NCBI GenBank assembly: GCA_023548195.1
Contig: JAJHZJ010000121.1
Location: forward strand, 868,220 to 932,219
Length of the DNA: 64,000 bases
DNA from: Bettongia penicillata ogilbyi
Taxonomy: Eukaryota; Chordata; Mammalia; Diprotodontia; Potoroidae
Direction: 5' to 3'
Positions 21,589-33,189 of this stretch are shown one piece after another. Below the pieces are notes generated by a model. That model searched no databases. It was not told where the DNA came from and saw only the letters and a list, made by a program, of their open reading frames with translations. A program made the translations under genes and the position numbers. Within the stretch, counting starts at the first letter, position 1. Each line of letters begins with the position of its first letter.

Positions 21589-22112
21589 TAATCATTACAT
21601 GGAGAGAAAAATCTAATTCCCAAGAAATAACTAGACAAATTTTGGAAATGGTCAAAAGTAAAGAAAATAACATGATCACCATTTCTTGGAGAAGTGTAAT
21701 TGATACAAAAAATGCTGATTTCATCAATGGCTCAAATGATGTATGATGAAAAGGTCCGAATCTACTTCAGTCAAAAAATATATGACAAGGCAAATGAGTA
21801 CCATGCCACTGTTGAGCACAAGATTATTTGCAAAATATTCTTGAGGATGACAGGTTATTATGAGCATCATTTCTTGGAAAGCACATGTAGAATATGGGAT
21901 ATATATAGGATTAGACAGTGGAGAAATAAAGAAGTGCTTAGAATTCCTTCATTTCTAAGTTTCATCACTGCCATTTACTTTCAAGGTAAAAGTTTATCCC
22001 CAAAAGCAAGAGACTGGTTAAACTATGGATAAGAATGACTTCACATTTTCTGTGACATCACTCTTCACCAATTCAAAGCCTTAAGTTGATTCTTAAACTT
22101 GATTCATTCCTT
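21589..22112. other. Unassigned stretch with a 110-codon frame
   Basis: A plus-strand frame at 21700-22032 (110 codons) shows no domain or signal peptide that I recognise and no repeat identity. The codons are AT-rich. An overlapping frame at 21522-21746 begins inside the SINE. Probably chance. Confidence 0.3.
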
Positions 22113-22299
22113 TCTTTCATTAATCCATCAACAAGCATTTATTAACCATCTGCTAGGCACCAATATTCTGCGCAAAGAAGACCACATGTACCATATGCTG
22201 TGTATGTGCTGAATCCTGGCTACCCCAAGGGAAAAAAAAGCAACAAAAACCAGGAAACAGTGCTTTCTTTGACAAAGATTATAGTACATAGAAACATCA

Positions 22300-22862
22300 C
22301 ATCGATTACCAAATTCTGTCAATTCTGTCTCTCACTATATATAATGTGCCCTATTTCTGCCCTATTTCCATTGCCATAATCCTACCCATATGGATGATCA
22401 CAGCATCTTCCAACGCTATCTTACCAGCTCCAGGTTTCCTCCTTTATACTATTGCCAAAGATAACTTCCTTATGCACAGATTTGGCAAAAATCACTCCTC
22501 TGCTTAATACCCAGCAATGGTTCCCTGTTGCCTACCAAATAAAATTCAAATTCTTCCATAGTCTGTTGCCACCATATCTTTCCTACTTTACCACATATGA
22601 CACCCACTCACATAGTCTGCGCTTTAGTTACTTACTTACTTTTTATACCTTTTATGCCTCATGCTGCTCTCTCTACCTGAATAGCCTTCCTCAAATTAAT
22701 CTATCAAAATGATCCTTATCTTTTAATTCCCAGTTTTAGTATCATCTCCTACATGAAGCCTCCTCTTTTCTCTAAGTTAGTAATGGTAATGAGTTTTTCC
22801 CTCTAGGGCCCCATAGCAAGCCCTTGATTTGTCCCTAGGTCATACATTATTCACGTACTATT
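22300..22862 (+). repeat. L2 LINE 3' region
   Basis: 'aatcactcctctgcttaata', 'ccaaataaaattcaaattct', 'tagtctgttgccaccatatc' and 'ctacatgaagcctcctcttt' follow the L2 order. The terminus is decayed near 22860. Confidence 0.75.
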
Positions 22863-22969
22863 TTGCATATTATTGATTTATGCAAACAGTATGGCACATT
22901 GGAAAGTATGGGTTCAAATTCCGGTTACTAATACATGAGATTTGTCTCTCTAAGATTCCATATCTTTGT

Positions 22970-23252
22970 GCTCTCTAGAGGCAACAAGATGACAGAATGG
23001 ATGGAGAACCAGGACTAGAATTAGGAAGATCCGTGTTTAAACATGGTCTTAGATACTTAGCTGTGTGACTCTGGGCAAGTCACTTAACCCATTTTGGCCT
23101 CAGTTTCCTCATCTGTAAAGTGGGGCCAATAATAGCACCCACCTCCCAAGGTTATTGTAAGGATGGGATGAGATAATTTTAAAGAGCTTCACCAAATGTC
23201 TGGTAGATAGTAAGTACTATGTAAATGTCAATTATCATCATCATCATTATTA
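22970..23252 (+). repeat. CORE-SINE/MIR-type element
   Basis: 'gtgtgactctgggcaagtca', 'tcctcatctgtaaagtgg', 'ggttattgtaaggatgggat' and a terminal (ATT)n/(ATC)n run. Full-length-like. Confidence 0.85.
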
Positions 23253-23284
23253 TTAAAATAGGAACACAAAACTTGTACTACCTA

Positions 23285-23407
23285 CCTCACCAAATAGTTG
23301 TGACACAAATATTTTGCTACATATATAACCTACATCAAAATGCTTGCCTTCTCAATGAGTGGAATAGGAAAAGAGGGAGAAAATCTGGAACTCAGTTTTA
23401 AAAACAA
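23285..23407 (+). repeat. L1 3'UTR end, left part
   Basis: 'cataacctacatc'-like sequence near 23320, 'gcttgccttctcaatgagtg' and 'aaatctggaactcag' are L1 3'UTR. The last bases appear at 23586 after a SINE. Confidence 0.75.
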
Positions 23408-23585
23408 ATGTTGAATATTAGGTTTTATTGGGAGGTTTTGGGGGAGCAAAGGGCAAAGGCAGGGTTAAGTGACTTTCCCAGGGTCACACAGCTAGTAAGT
23501 ATTAAGCATCTGAGACTAGATTTGAACTCAGGTCCTCCTAACTCCAGGGTTGATGATCTATCTACTACACCATCTACCTGTCCCT
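23408..23585 (-). mobile_element. Marsupial SINE inserted in an L1 3'UTR
   Basis: 'aggcagggttaagtgacttt', 'gtcacacagctagtaagta', 'ctcaggtcctcctaactcc' and the antisense head 'ctacctgtccc'. It separates 'aaatgttgaatatta' from 'aaattgtttttacatgtaat', which are adjacent in intact L1 ends. Confidence 0.8.
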
Positions 23586-23626
23586 GAAAATTGTTTTTAC
23601 ATGTAATTAGAGAAAAAGAAAAAGGT
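23586..23626 (+). repeat. L1 3'UTR end, right part
   Basis: 'attgtttttacatgtaatta' followed by an A/G-rich end is the terminal block of marsupial L1. Confidence 0.7.
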
Positions 23627-24912
23627 TCTGAAAAGAATATTGTGCTAACTTTCCAGTACTATGTAAATGTGCATCACTGTCTTGTTTTGCTGATGTTGTT
23701 GTATCATATTCCCCTCCTGAATTGTAAACTTGTAGAGAAAAGAGGATTTCTCTTATCTAAACTTTATATCTCTTCCAGCTTAGCACAGTATTTTGCAAAA
23801 AGAAGGCACTTCCCCAACCTTTTTTCCTTATTTAAAAGTACTCCTCATCCTTTAAATCTTTGCTGGGATTGGATCATACTGTATCAGATTGTATTGGATT
23901 AGTTTGGGTTGGATTGGATTGGATAAAAGATATCCTGAACTAGACATCCATCTATAGCGTTTATTTCCAAGAATGAACTTGTTACGTAGATACTAATAAG
24001 CTAGAATTGGAGCTGCTTTTCTCAAGATAAGTTTTACAAAAACCAGTCCTTATCCATTCTCCAATCTCAGAGTATCAGTACGGCTGCCTTTAGCCTCCTC
24101 TTCCTTTAGCCTTGTGCTATAGATTAAGCTTTGGTTCTGGAGAGAAGTTGAGTAACTATACAGTATATGTTATCTTCAGTCCAATTTTCCACATTGCACC
24201 TCCAAAGCTGTGAAAGTATTTCATTTGCCTCTTCTATCGTGGAAAATGTGAATTCTCATTGCAAAACCATGAAAATTGTCCTTTCACATTTTAGCAGAGT
24301 GCTATTTTTGTCATGGCAGTGCATTTCCCATGGCATCTTTCAGATGTATCAAGATATGGAAAGGGTTCACATAACTCACACCGTTAAGTTGCATAGCATC
24401 CAGATTTCTGATAACACAGCTATTTCCTCTGTATCTCAACACATCAAGATTTCTCATACTCTAAGGAATAACATCAAATTCATTTCTGAGCAGGGAAATA
24501 AAAACGCCAATAACATGAATAAAGGTTTTCTGCTTAAATCATTAAAGTAAAAAGGGGGTATATTTTATTAAAATCTAGGACTCTTCAAAAGGACATCATA
24601 AAGATTTTTTTGACTACATTAAAACAATAGTTCTCTCAATTGCAGTTTGAGAAGGGAGACATTTTGCTACGACTCCATAAAATGGGCTGACCCTTAAATG
24701 AGATTCATTATCTCCCATTCCTTATATGTTTCCTATATGCAGCATTGGACTCCTGGTCATTCTCAGATTTTTTTTCATGGGATTGTAAATATTTGCTTTC
24801 TCTAGGTAATAAATAGACAAAATTGCATTCCTACCATTAGCTGATCTTTCCAGTTCTAGTGGGAACTATACCAACAGTATCCTTGTTCATATAGTTAACC
24901 CTACTATTTCTT
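23627..24912. other. Unassigned non-coding interval
   Basis: Holds a short (GGATT)n-like repeat at 23893-23925. Frames at 23591-23902 (103 codons) and 24167-24550 (127 codons) show no recognisable domain or splice context. No known repeat was recognised, so this is one of the longer unique blocks. Confidence 0.35.
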
Positions 24913-25130
24913 AGTTAGAGGCAATATGAGATAGTGAAAGAAGCACTGGTCTTGGAGTCAGAAGACCTGAATTGAAGTCTAGCTCTGATCCTGGGGAAAT
25001 CATTTAACTTCTCTGAGATTCAGTTTTCTAGAATTTAAGCTGGGAATTAGCTGTGTTATAGGTGTCTCTTCTTGTTAAGAAAAAACTGTGTAAACTTTAA
25101 AGTGCTAGAGAAATAAGAATAATTACTACA
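24913..25130 (+). repeat. MIR-type CORE-SINE
   Basis: 'tagtgaaagaagcactggtc', 'ttggagtcagaagacctga' and 'tctctgagattcagttttc' in sense order. Confidence 0.75.
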
Positions 25131-25154
25131 TGGTAAACAATCTAAATTGATGAA

Positions 25155-25358
25155 AGCTTAGGATCATAGATTTAGAGCTGAAAAGGACAATAGATGTCAT
25201 CATCATCATGTCCAGTCCTTCACTTTATAGATAAAGAAATTGTGCTCCAAAACCATGATATGGCTTACCCAAAGACAATCAAGTATTAAGTGTCAAAACC
25301 TGGATTGAAAACCAGATCCCTTGACTCCAAATTCAGCATTCTCTTCCTTAATGGGAAG
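25155..25358 (-). repeat. MIR-type CORE-SINE, antisense
   Basis: 'atcatagatttagagctgaa', 'aatcaagtattaagtgtc' and 'cagatcccttgactccaaat' in antisense order. Confidence 0.7.
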
Positions 25359-25529
25359 TGAATGTTGCCCCTCCCCGAAATTTACTAAGACCTACTTTAG
25401 GCCAAGTCGGGTCAAATACCAAATGTATTCATGAGCAAGGTAAGTCTCCTATAAAAGACTGCGTAGGTGAGTAAATTCAAAAGCTCACCAACAAATCTGA
25501 AATACTAATTAAAGTTAAAACATGACTAC

Positions 25530-25815
25530 ACTGGGCATGACCTATCTGGCTTCCTTCAGGTCCCAACAAAAATTCCATCATCTATAAGAAGCTTTTCCCA
25601 ATCCCTCTTCGTCCTAGTGCCTTCCCTCTGCTAATTATTTTCTATTTATTCTGCATATAAACAGCTTTTCATCTATTTGTTTGCATGTTGTCTCCTCTAT
25701 TTGCTTGTAAGGTCCTTAAGGGCAAGGACTATCTTTTGCCTCTTTTTGTATCCCTAGCACTTAGCCCAGTGCCTGGAACATAGCAGGCACTTAATAAGTT
25801 TATTAATCGACTGAT
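25530..25815 (+). repeat. L2 LINE 3' end
   Basis: 'ggcttccttcaggtcccaac', 'aaggtccttaagggcaagga', 'agcacttagcccagtgcctg', 'caggcacttaataag'. A well-preserved terminus. Confidence 0.85.
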
Positions 25816-26754
25816 AGTCCAAAATGGCAGCATTTTCTCACACTGAATTTGGTGTTAAATTACTATTATTACAAATCCTAAGTGAAAATATGTTTTTGAA
25901 GGCAACAAATTCAAATTTAGACTAAAACTGAACTCAAATCTAGTGTTGAAAAAACAACCCATCAACTCACAAGCTGATTCAGTGCTATCTCAGCAAAGTA
26001 ATTTCACTTAGGTCCTCCTTTTTTTCAGATCCATTCACCTGTGAAAGTCACTAGCATGTCCCAGATTAAAGTTCTTTGCCACCCAACCATGGAACTGAGC
26101 TACACTCCATCTGTTCTGCAGAAGCATCACTCACAGCACGTTTTTCTTTTATGGCACTGATCCACTGGAGTATTTTCAGCTTCTTAAAATACAAAAATGC
26201 TGCTAAACTCATTTCACAAACAAATCAATTACTAATAATATGGCAGCTATTCTTTGGATCAAGTAAAAGGCCCAGAGCTTGATAACCCCCAAGCCCAAGG
26301 ATATGGGCATTTTCCATCACCATGATGCAGTTAACTTCTCATCTACAATGAAAATGAGACTTGGAAGCCAAGCTACCTCTCTTTCTGAGATAAGCAGGAA
26401 GCTGTTCTAACATATTGTGCCTCTAAAATATAGTCTTCTCCCTGTGAAGTCTTTATGAACTTTCTTATTCTACAGCACAGTTTCCTTTTTATTCTAAATC
26501 ATATCCTCTGAGCCAACATTTGGATCATAAGACAAAGGAGAAAGCACAAGATGACCTCTCAATGTCCCTTCCAGCCTTATGATTACAGGATAATTAAGTT
26601 TTGGGTCAGGCTGCCACTTGGCATTAAAAGAGTTTGGATTTGGAATGGAGAATCAAGATTCTTGGGCCAATGAATTTATTGTGTATAGTTATTTGTGATG
26701 AATGTATGTTGAATCAGTCTCCCTGTGCTGTCCACAGCAGAGGCATGCATCAGG
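25816..26754. other. Unassigned non-coding interval
   Basis: Mostly unique; a tiny MIR-like patch sits at 26548-26590. No coding support. Confidence 0.35.
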
Positions 26755-27038
26755 CATATCAATCAATAAGAATTACCAAGTACTCAAAGTACTCATAGAA
26801 CTCTGTCCTAGGTGCTAGAGGAGATCCCAAGTTTAGGTTAGATAAGGTACGAGACCTCATGGAGCCTGTGATTTAATAAAGGGACATGACACAAACAAAG
26901 ATAATAATAAGAGACAGTATTACATGATAAATGTAATAGAAGAACTGAGGGGGAAGTTTATTGGCAGAGAGCAATCGAGGAAGGCTTCATAGAAAAGGGG
27001 AAATTTGAATTAAATTGTTAAGGTTGGATAAGAATTCA
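26755..27038 (-). repeat. L2 LINE, antisense
   Basis: 'aatcaataagaattaccaag', 'gagacctcatggagcctgtg' and 'aatcgaggaaggcttcatag' are the antisense L2 3' region. It lies directly upstream of a second antisense L2. Confidence 0.7.
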
Positions 27039-27631
27039 AATGTCAGCCAACCAGTACTTATTAAACATTGATTATGTACCAAGCACTGTGCTATGCACTC
27101 GGAATACAAATAAAAGTAGAAAAATAATCTCTACCCTTGAAAGATTTATACTGTAACAGAATAGGGAACACATGAAAGAAAGATGAAAAGGGGAGAAATG
27201 GAAGAAGAGACTTGGTGCAGGATTATGGTAGAGAAGTCCAGAGGACAGCCATGGCCTGGATGTCTCCCTGAAATAGAGGTTCTGGGAGATGCCATGCAAT
27301 CAGAGGAAGAAGCCGCAAGGGCAGACAGCACTTCCAACTGATGCAGATGTAGCAGGACATTCCTAGCACAAGCACCAGCATAACCAAAGGTATGAAAGTA
27401 GAGGGCTTATTTTTTTTTAGGGAGAATAGATAGTAGAGTAGTTGATCTGGGTTTTAGAGTGCATGCATTAAAGTTATGAGACAAGGTTGGATGAATGGAT
27501 TTACATGAGGTGAGGCATCAAATTGGGAGAGACATGCTTAAATTCCAAGTCAAGTAGTTTGAACACTCAGTATTCGGCAGAGGACCACAGAAGATTGGAT
27601 AGCAGAATAACAAAAATAAGAATAATAACTG
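27039..27631 (-). repeat. Second L2 LINE, antisense, first part
   Basis: Restarts at the L2 terminus ('attatgtaccaagcactgtg', 'accaagcactgtgctatg') and runs upstream through decayed 3' sequence; interrupted by a MIR at 27632. Confidence 0.65.
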
Positions 27632-27872
27632 AAATTTTCTAGTCCTTTCCAAAGTACTTTACATTCATCATTTCATTTGATCTCCACAAGAACCTTGTGA
27701 GGATCATTGTTCCCAGGTATTACTATTATCCCCATTTAGCAGATGAGAAAACTGAGGTTTAAATTGGTTAAATGCTTTACCCAGGGTCACAGAATTACAA
27801 AATGTAAGGGGTAAGAATTGAACCCAGTGATTCTGACTATAAAGCTTGTATCCACCTTGCCATGCTGAAATG
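27632..27872 (-). mobile_element. MIR-type CORE-SINE in L2
   Basis: 'tccaaagtactttacattca', 'ccatttagcagatgagaaaa', 'gctttacccagggtcacaga' and 'tgtatccaccttgccatgct'. It splits the L2. Confidence 0.8.
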
Positions 27873-28118
27873 ACATGACCCATTCTATGCTTAGGGAAGA
27901 TTATTCCAATAGTGATATGAAAAATACAGTGGAAAGAAGAGTAAGAGGATCTAGCAGGAGGTTATTGTAGTAGTCTAGGTTAAGTGGTAGTGGGACTAGA
28001 GAGGAAGGTAGAAATGTACTGGAGATACCCAAGCTAGAATCCAAAGGACTTAGAAACTAATTGATGTGAGAAGTGAGGGAAAGGGATAAATCAAAAACAG
28101 CACCAATGCTGTCTTGGA
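27873..28118 (-). repeat. Second L2 LINE, antisense, last part
   Basis: 'gttattgtagtagtctaggt' and 'aaggtagaaatgtactggag' belong to the antisense L2 ORF2/3' region. Confidence 0.65.
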
Positions 28119-29739
28119 GAACATTCTCACTTCTTTTTTTTCTACCAAGGTTCTCCATACATCAATTCAGTACCTTTCCCATGGTCCCTTTCCCTATTTC
28201 ACCTTCATAGCAAGAAAATGTCCTTACCATACACTCTCTTTGTTCGTCACTTATCTGACATAATACCATCCCCTATTCCAGAAGCTTTCTAAAGTTTTTA
28301 CAAAATCAAAAAATGTTACCATCTTTCTTCACAGTGAATGAGCTTCCCTTTGCTTGCAGTAACACCAAGCATAGCTGAAAAGGGTATTTAAATGATTATT
28401 ATTTATGTTGTGGGTACAAGTTCACGATACTAATTTTATCAAGATCTAGAAAAAGTTAGGAGCAAAAAGAGTGACCCTCTCACACATAGACAGTGTCAAG
28501 AAAAAAAAAATTATTACAGAAGTCAGTCCTACATCTGTAATACACAACCTATCCTGTTAGCAATACACACATACACACACACACACATATATATACACAC
28601 ATACACTTAGAGAGAGAGAGAGAGAAATGTAGACTACACATCAACTGTCTCCAATAATTTCTAGTTTTTCTTTTTTAAAATGCATTACTAATTATAGGAT
28701 CGTTATCACAGCTGGAAGCTTTTTATCTTTGCTGGATATATCCATTTCCCTGCAAGGCTAAAATACATGATGAATACTGTGTCTGGCCTTTTTTCAAAAA
28801 AGGCAAATATGACAGAAAATAGCATAAAAATCATTTTTTTTCCTTTGAATTCAATGTGTATTGTGATGTAGAAAGGAAATTTTCCATTTCGTAATTCATT
28901 TTAATTTCAAATATTAGCAACTTGAACTATGCCACATTTGACACGTCTTCTGACTCTGAGACTTCCAACTAATTAGCCATCTTTTCTTATTCATGTGTGA
29001 AGAAATATATATATATGCACATATAATATATCTGGATATGTATAAATAGTATTCCCAACAAGGAGTAAAAGTAAGTTGTTTGAATTATAGAACAGCTCTT
29101 GAGGGTGCCTACATAGAGAGAATCCATCTCTTTTTCTATCTCAATATATGTTGGGAGAGCATCAGGAAAGATGACTGAAGGTATGGAATCACCCAGAAGA
29201 TGATCCCAATTAGACTACTTATTATCTTTTCTCCATTTTCATCATATTGTCCTTTCTGCTACATTTGACGACCAACCAGTGATAAGCAAGGCTAGTTAAC
29301 CATGAGCTTGTTGAACACTACTGGCCAGGGAAGAACAACGTGGCTGCAGATGTACCATCCGGCTAACTCCTTAGTGATCTTCCTGAAGTATGATGGGAAC
29401 CAGGATGTCAGCACAAAAAAAAAAGTACAGCAACGTTGATGAATTCCTCCAGAGAAAATGTCAATGAAACAAGTAAAATATTGCAGCATTGGACCATTCC
29501 TCTCTTATTCCTCAGTTATTTGTGGACAATTAACAGTGAATGTAGCTAAAAGGTGAAGGTCTGCAGGAAGTGATTCAAGGCAAGCAAAGTAGGCATGACC
29601 TTAGGGAGTCAAATTTAGTAATAATAAGCAATAATAGCCAATAAGTCATATACATGGCACCTTTAAGGTTTGTCATTTACTATTGTCTAATCCATGAGAT
29701 CTAGAGTCAATTGGGTTTAAGACTTATAATGAATGTAAA
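28119..29739. other. AT-rich unique interval
   Basis: Holds a CA/TA/GA microsatellite at 28564-28625 and a perfect 19-bp hairpin at 28786-28804. AT-rich DNA follows with homeodomain-type TAATTA cores near 28687 and 28967. No repeats or exons were recognised. A 65-codon minus-strand frame at 29489-29292 is unsupported. Confidence 0.4.
28564..28625. repeat. (CA)n/(TA)n/(GA)n microsatellite
   Basis: Short CA, TA and then GA runs in direct succession. Confidence 0.9.
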
Positions 29740-30085
29740 TAGTAACTGTTTCTCTTTTGGCCAACAAACCTGAGGGTCTTCTCCTGCCAGTTTGACTTTT
29801 ATTTTATTAAAGGGGCCATCCTGACTATTCAACGAATGGACATTGCCTCACTCAAAGTGAGAACCTGGAAAGACCGCTTAAAAGGGCCAAGATCTCCCAC
29901 TGCTTCCTGAGCCATCTCCAGTCTTCCTGATCAGTATCTAGCCACTGGACCAAGATGGTTCTAGAGGAGAAAGTGAGGCTGGTGTCTTTGCATAGCCCTT
30001 CCTCACTCAAATCGAAGTCAATTGCAAATCATATCATCATCTCCCAGATATCATGGTCCTCTTCAAGAACAAAAAACAAACCACA
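29740..30085 (+). repeat. RTE LINE 3' end
   Basis: 'gaacctggaaagaccgctta', 'agatctcccactgcttcctg', 'agccatctccagtcttcctg', 'ggagaaagtgaggctggt' and 'atcatggtcctcttcaagaa'. The last blocks are shared with the tail of the SINE at 1593-1923. Confidence 0.75.
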
Positions 30086-30087
30086 TT

Positions 30088-30288
30088 AAAACCACTTTAC
30101 ACATATTATCATATTTGATTTTCAAAACAACCCTGTAAGGTTGGTGATATTATCACTCCCACTTTACATATAAGGAAACTAGCTGAGAGATTAAGTAACT
30201 TACTTAGGGTCACATAGCTAATGACTGAAATAAGAATCAAACTTAAGTCGTCTAGATTGCAAATCTAGGACTACACTCTATAAGCACC
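30088..30288 (-). repeat. MIR-type CORE-SINE, antisense
   Basis: 'aaccactttacacatattat', 'cctgtaaggttggtgatatt' and 'acttagggtcacatagcta' in antisense order. Confidence 0.75.
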
Positions 30289-30435
30289 CTACTTTTGGGA
30301 GAGAGACAAAAGTCAGAGATTTGCATTGGAGTACTATGCTGGAACGTAATTGATTCAGTACAATGAAAAGGCAATTGGCAGTACCCACAACCTACTGATC
30401 CATGGCTATGAAAGCCCTCCATACCAATTCTGAAT

Positions 30436-30665
30436 ATCTTGTTTTTGAAGAGAGCCAGTGACATCATGGGTGGTCTTGACTTGCACATAAATTGGATTTA
30501 AGTGAGGCAGCTGCACAAAGTCATCAACCTCACTATTCCACAGTCATCAAAGTCCAGTGGCAAGGCAAAAGTCAAGACAACAGGTGATGGCCCAGGATGC
30601 AGTGGATGATCATTGGTGATGACTGCCTTCTACAGTGCCTGCTTCAGATGGCTTCATGGTCATTT
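30436..30665 (-). repeat. RTE-tailed long repeat, 3' part, antisense
   Basis: 'tttttgaagagagccagtga', 'tgcacataaattggattta', 'aagtccagtggcaaggcaaa' and 'ggatgcagtggatgatcatt' match the copies at 50721-51260 and 61950-62515. Truncated at its 5' side. Confidence 0.7.
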
Positions 30666-30921
30666 TCCTAAATAATACCAAGGGAAATGAAAGAATGCTC
30701 TTTCAGGAATGTGGATAATATTGTTTGTGTTGCCTTACTATTGTTTTCTGTCTCAGTTAAAGCTTTTACTCCTTTAGCACTGCTCCTTGCCCCAATCTGT
30801 CCTCATGGTGAATAACTGAATTCTAGAATTAACACCATCAACTGAATCTATTGATAAAATACATGGTCATTGTGCACCCTTAGGATCCTAGCAAGCAAGT
30901 AAAAGAGTCCATTACTTCTTT

Positions 30922-31194
30922 AAAAAAAGACTAGGTCTCCCTATCTCTCCCAGGTTTAAAGTAGAGATGCTGCTCAAGGAGTTGACTACATTATAGCTTA
31001 ACACAGAAGCTTTGGCCTACTTCATTTCTGACGTGGATCCATTTGCCCCTCTTTGGTCAACCTGAGTTCACCATTTTGATGCTAAAATCAGTGTGGATAT
31101 AGGATAAGCAACTCAGAACTACTGAGCTCAAGAGACCTACCAGACTCTGCTTCCCTAGAACCAGAAATTACAGGCACTCACCACTCTACCCAGC
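30922..31194 (-). pseudogene. RN7SL pseudogene: 7SL (SRP) RNA pseudogene
   Basis: Read on the minus strand from 31194, the sequence follows the signal-recognition-particle RNA nearly end to end. It has the 5' domain 'gctgggtagagtggtgagtg' and 'cctgtaatttctgg', 'ctcttgagctcagtagttct', 'agcatcaaaatggtgaactc', 'gttgaccaaagagggg' and 'ggagacctagtc', then seven T's. Length is 273 bp against about 300 bp for 7SL RNA, with short deletions and frequent substitutions (CpGs mostly lost). The loss of conserved CpG and stem positions makes a working SRP RNA unlikely. Confidence 0.85.
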
Positions 31195-31900
31195 TGATTA
31201 TTTATCAAGATAGGCTTTGAAGGGTGTTACAGATGCAACAAATTATCATGTTCCATAGTTTAAAAGAAAAAGGGATGGAGGAGTTTTCCAGTGCCCTACC
31301 AAAAAAATAAAGTCCAAAAGGCCTTGGATATTAAAAATTTGATTTGCATGGGTGGAGGACATTTTTTTTGTGGAATGTAATAAATCTGATTTACATGGAA
31401 AGATAGTTTTGTTTTTTTTCTCTTTTGCTCAACATGGTTCAGAAAAATTAGAAGTAATTCAAAGGGCAATGTAAAGAAACATAGTAGGTAGCCAAAGGAC
31501 TTAGCCAGCTAGGAAAAATAGATTACTGATGAAAAATAACATTAAAAATGTTATCAAAGGCATTTATGGCCTGAAAAGGAGGTAGGCAAGTCATGTAAGT
31601 CATGTAGAAGACAACAGAGGTATAGAGTGAGTACAATGTCAACACGCCTGAGACAGGACATGCATGAGAGACCTCTACTATTCTGGGTAAAATATTTAAG
31701 GAGGATTTTGAAAAAAGAAAAAAAAACACAAACATGGCTCAGAACTGCATTGGCTGGGGAAGTGTTAAGAGGCTAAATTTAGAGTCAGCACAGACTGCTC
31801 ACACCCCTGAAATCACTGATCTATACGCATTTTAATATGAAACTTTAGAAGAAAAGCAGATATGGAAGATGGAGGGGGAATATTGGTAAAGCTACCTTGA
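31195..31900. other. Unassigned non-coding interval
   Basis: AT-rich with several short poly-T and poly-A runs. No supported gene or repeat. Confidence 0.35.
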
Positions 31901-32148
31901 TTCTGTGGTTCAGTTGTGTCTGACTCTTTGTGATCCCATTTGGGGTTTTCTTGGGCAAAGATGCTGGAATGATTTGCCATTTCCTTCTATCATTCATTTT
32001 ATAGATAAGGAAATGGAGACAAATAGGGTCAAGTGACTTGTCCAGGGTGACAGAGGTAGTAAATAAATATCTGAGGCCATATTTTAACTCAACTCTTCTT
32101 GACACTAAGTTCAGCACTCTATCCACTGAGCAGCCTACCTGTCCCATT
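31901..32148 (-). mobile_element. Marsupial SINE, antisense
   Basis: 'gttcagttgtgtctgactct', 'cccatttggggttttcttgg', 'gtgacttgtccagggtgaca', 'ctatccactgagcagcctac'. Full-length-like. Confidence 0.87.
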
Positions 32149-32842
32149 TTGTAATTGAGTTCAGAGATAAAAAGAGATCAAACTGTGGATTATTGTTGTA
32201 TAGGGCATTTTTCAGGCTATGGATCTGTGACTATCTAAATGTAACCAGCTTTTCTTAGAGTGCAAATATAGTGCTCTCCACCCATCTACACACAAAAATA
32301 CAAATTTACAAAACTGATAAACTGGGTCAGGGATCATCTGCATTATAAAAAGATGCTGGTTCTCAAAAGAAGTCTGCAGTTCCTCTAACTAGAACATTTA
32401 AGATAAGATCCACCTGACAAAATGCTGTGAATTGACAGATTTAAGGAATACATACAGATCTTACAAAAAGTGATGCAACCCTTTAGTTCAGAGATGCAAT
32501 TATAATCTCTGCATTTAGAAAGTCTACAGAAGATTCCTAAATAGGATAGTATCTTTATGAAGGTGATCAGGGTCCAAAGCCCCTGGTCATGAAGCAACTG
32601 AATAGAGAAAAACTGGAAAGGATGAGTTGGAAATTTCCTTAATTAGCCAACATAATTCTTTGTGCATTACTGGTCACATGCTTCCAGAACAGCATCTCCA
32701 TTCTTCTGAGTTACTCGAAATTTCTACCGGAAGTAGAGATAAAAGAAGAGTATGCTGCATGATCAGGTCCAAGGAGAGAAGTTCAGGGAGCCTTTTAAGA
32801 AATTGTCTTAGGGGCTCTGTTAAAACAAAGAGGAAGAGCAAA
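32149..32842. other. Unassigned non-coding interval
   Basis: No recognisable repeat. Frames at 32627-33052 (+) and 32943-32674 (-) overlap the next SINE and have no domain signature. Confidence 0.35.
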
Positions 32843-32998
32843 AGCTTTTGGTTAATGACATCTACTAGCTCTGTGACCCTGGACAAGTCAGTTAACTCTG
32901 TTTGCCTCAAACCACTCCAGTATCTTTGCCAAGAAAACTCCAAATGGGGTCACGAAGAATCAAATATATTGAAACAACTCAACAACTGCAATTATCTA
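32843..32998 (+). mobile_element. Marsupial SINE, 5'-truncated
   Basis: 'tctgtgaccctggacaagtc', 'gccaagaaaactccaaatgg', 'gaaacaactcaacaactgca'. The usual 'cctcatctgtaaaatgagctgg' block is missing, so there is an internal deletion. Confidence 0.8.
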
Positions 32999-33034
32999 TG
33001 TTGTGAGGGGGCATGGAACATCCAGGAGTTAGGA

Positions 33035-33105
33035 CAACACTCAGAATGTTAGGGCTAGAAAAGCGCTTAGAGATCAGCTAAGCCAAACCCATTTTTTCAT
33101 GGATA
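33035..33105 (-). repeat. MIR-type SINE fragment
   Basis: 'aatgttagggctagaaaagc' and 'gatcagctaagccaaaccc' are the antisense 3' block only. Confidence 0.55.
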
Positions 33106-33189
33106 TCTCTATAATACATAGACCACGATTACCACTGTTGTTGGTGAGATAGGAATGGGGATGAAATAATTTAGAGACAATACATTTAT

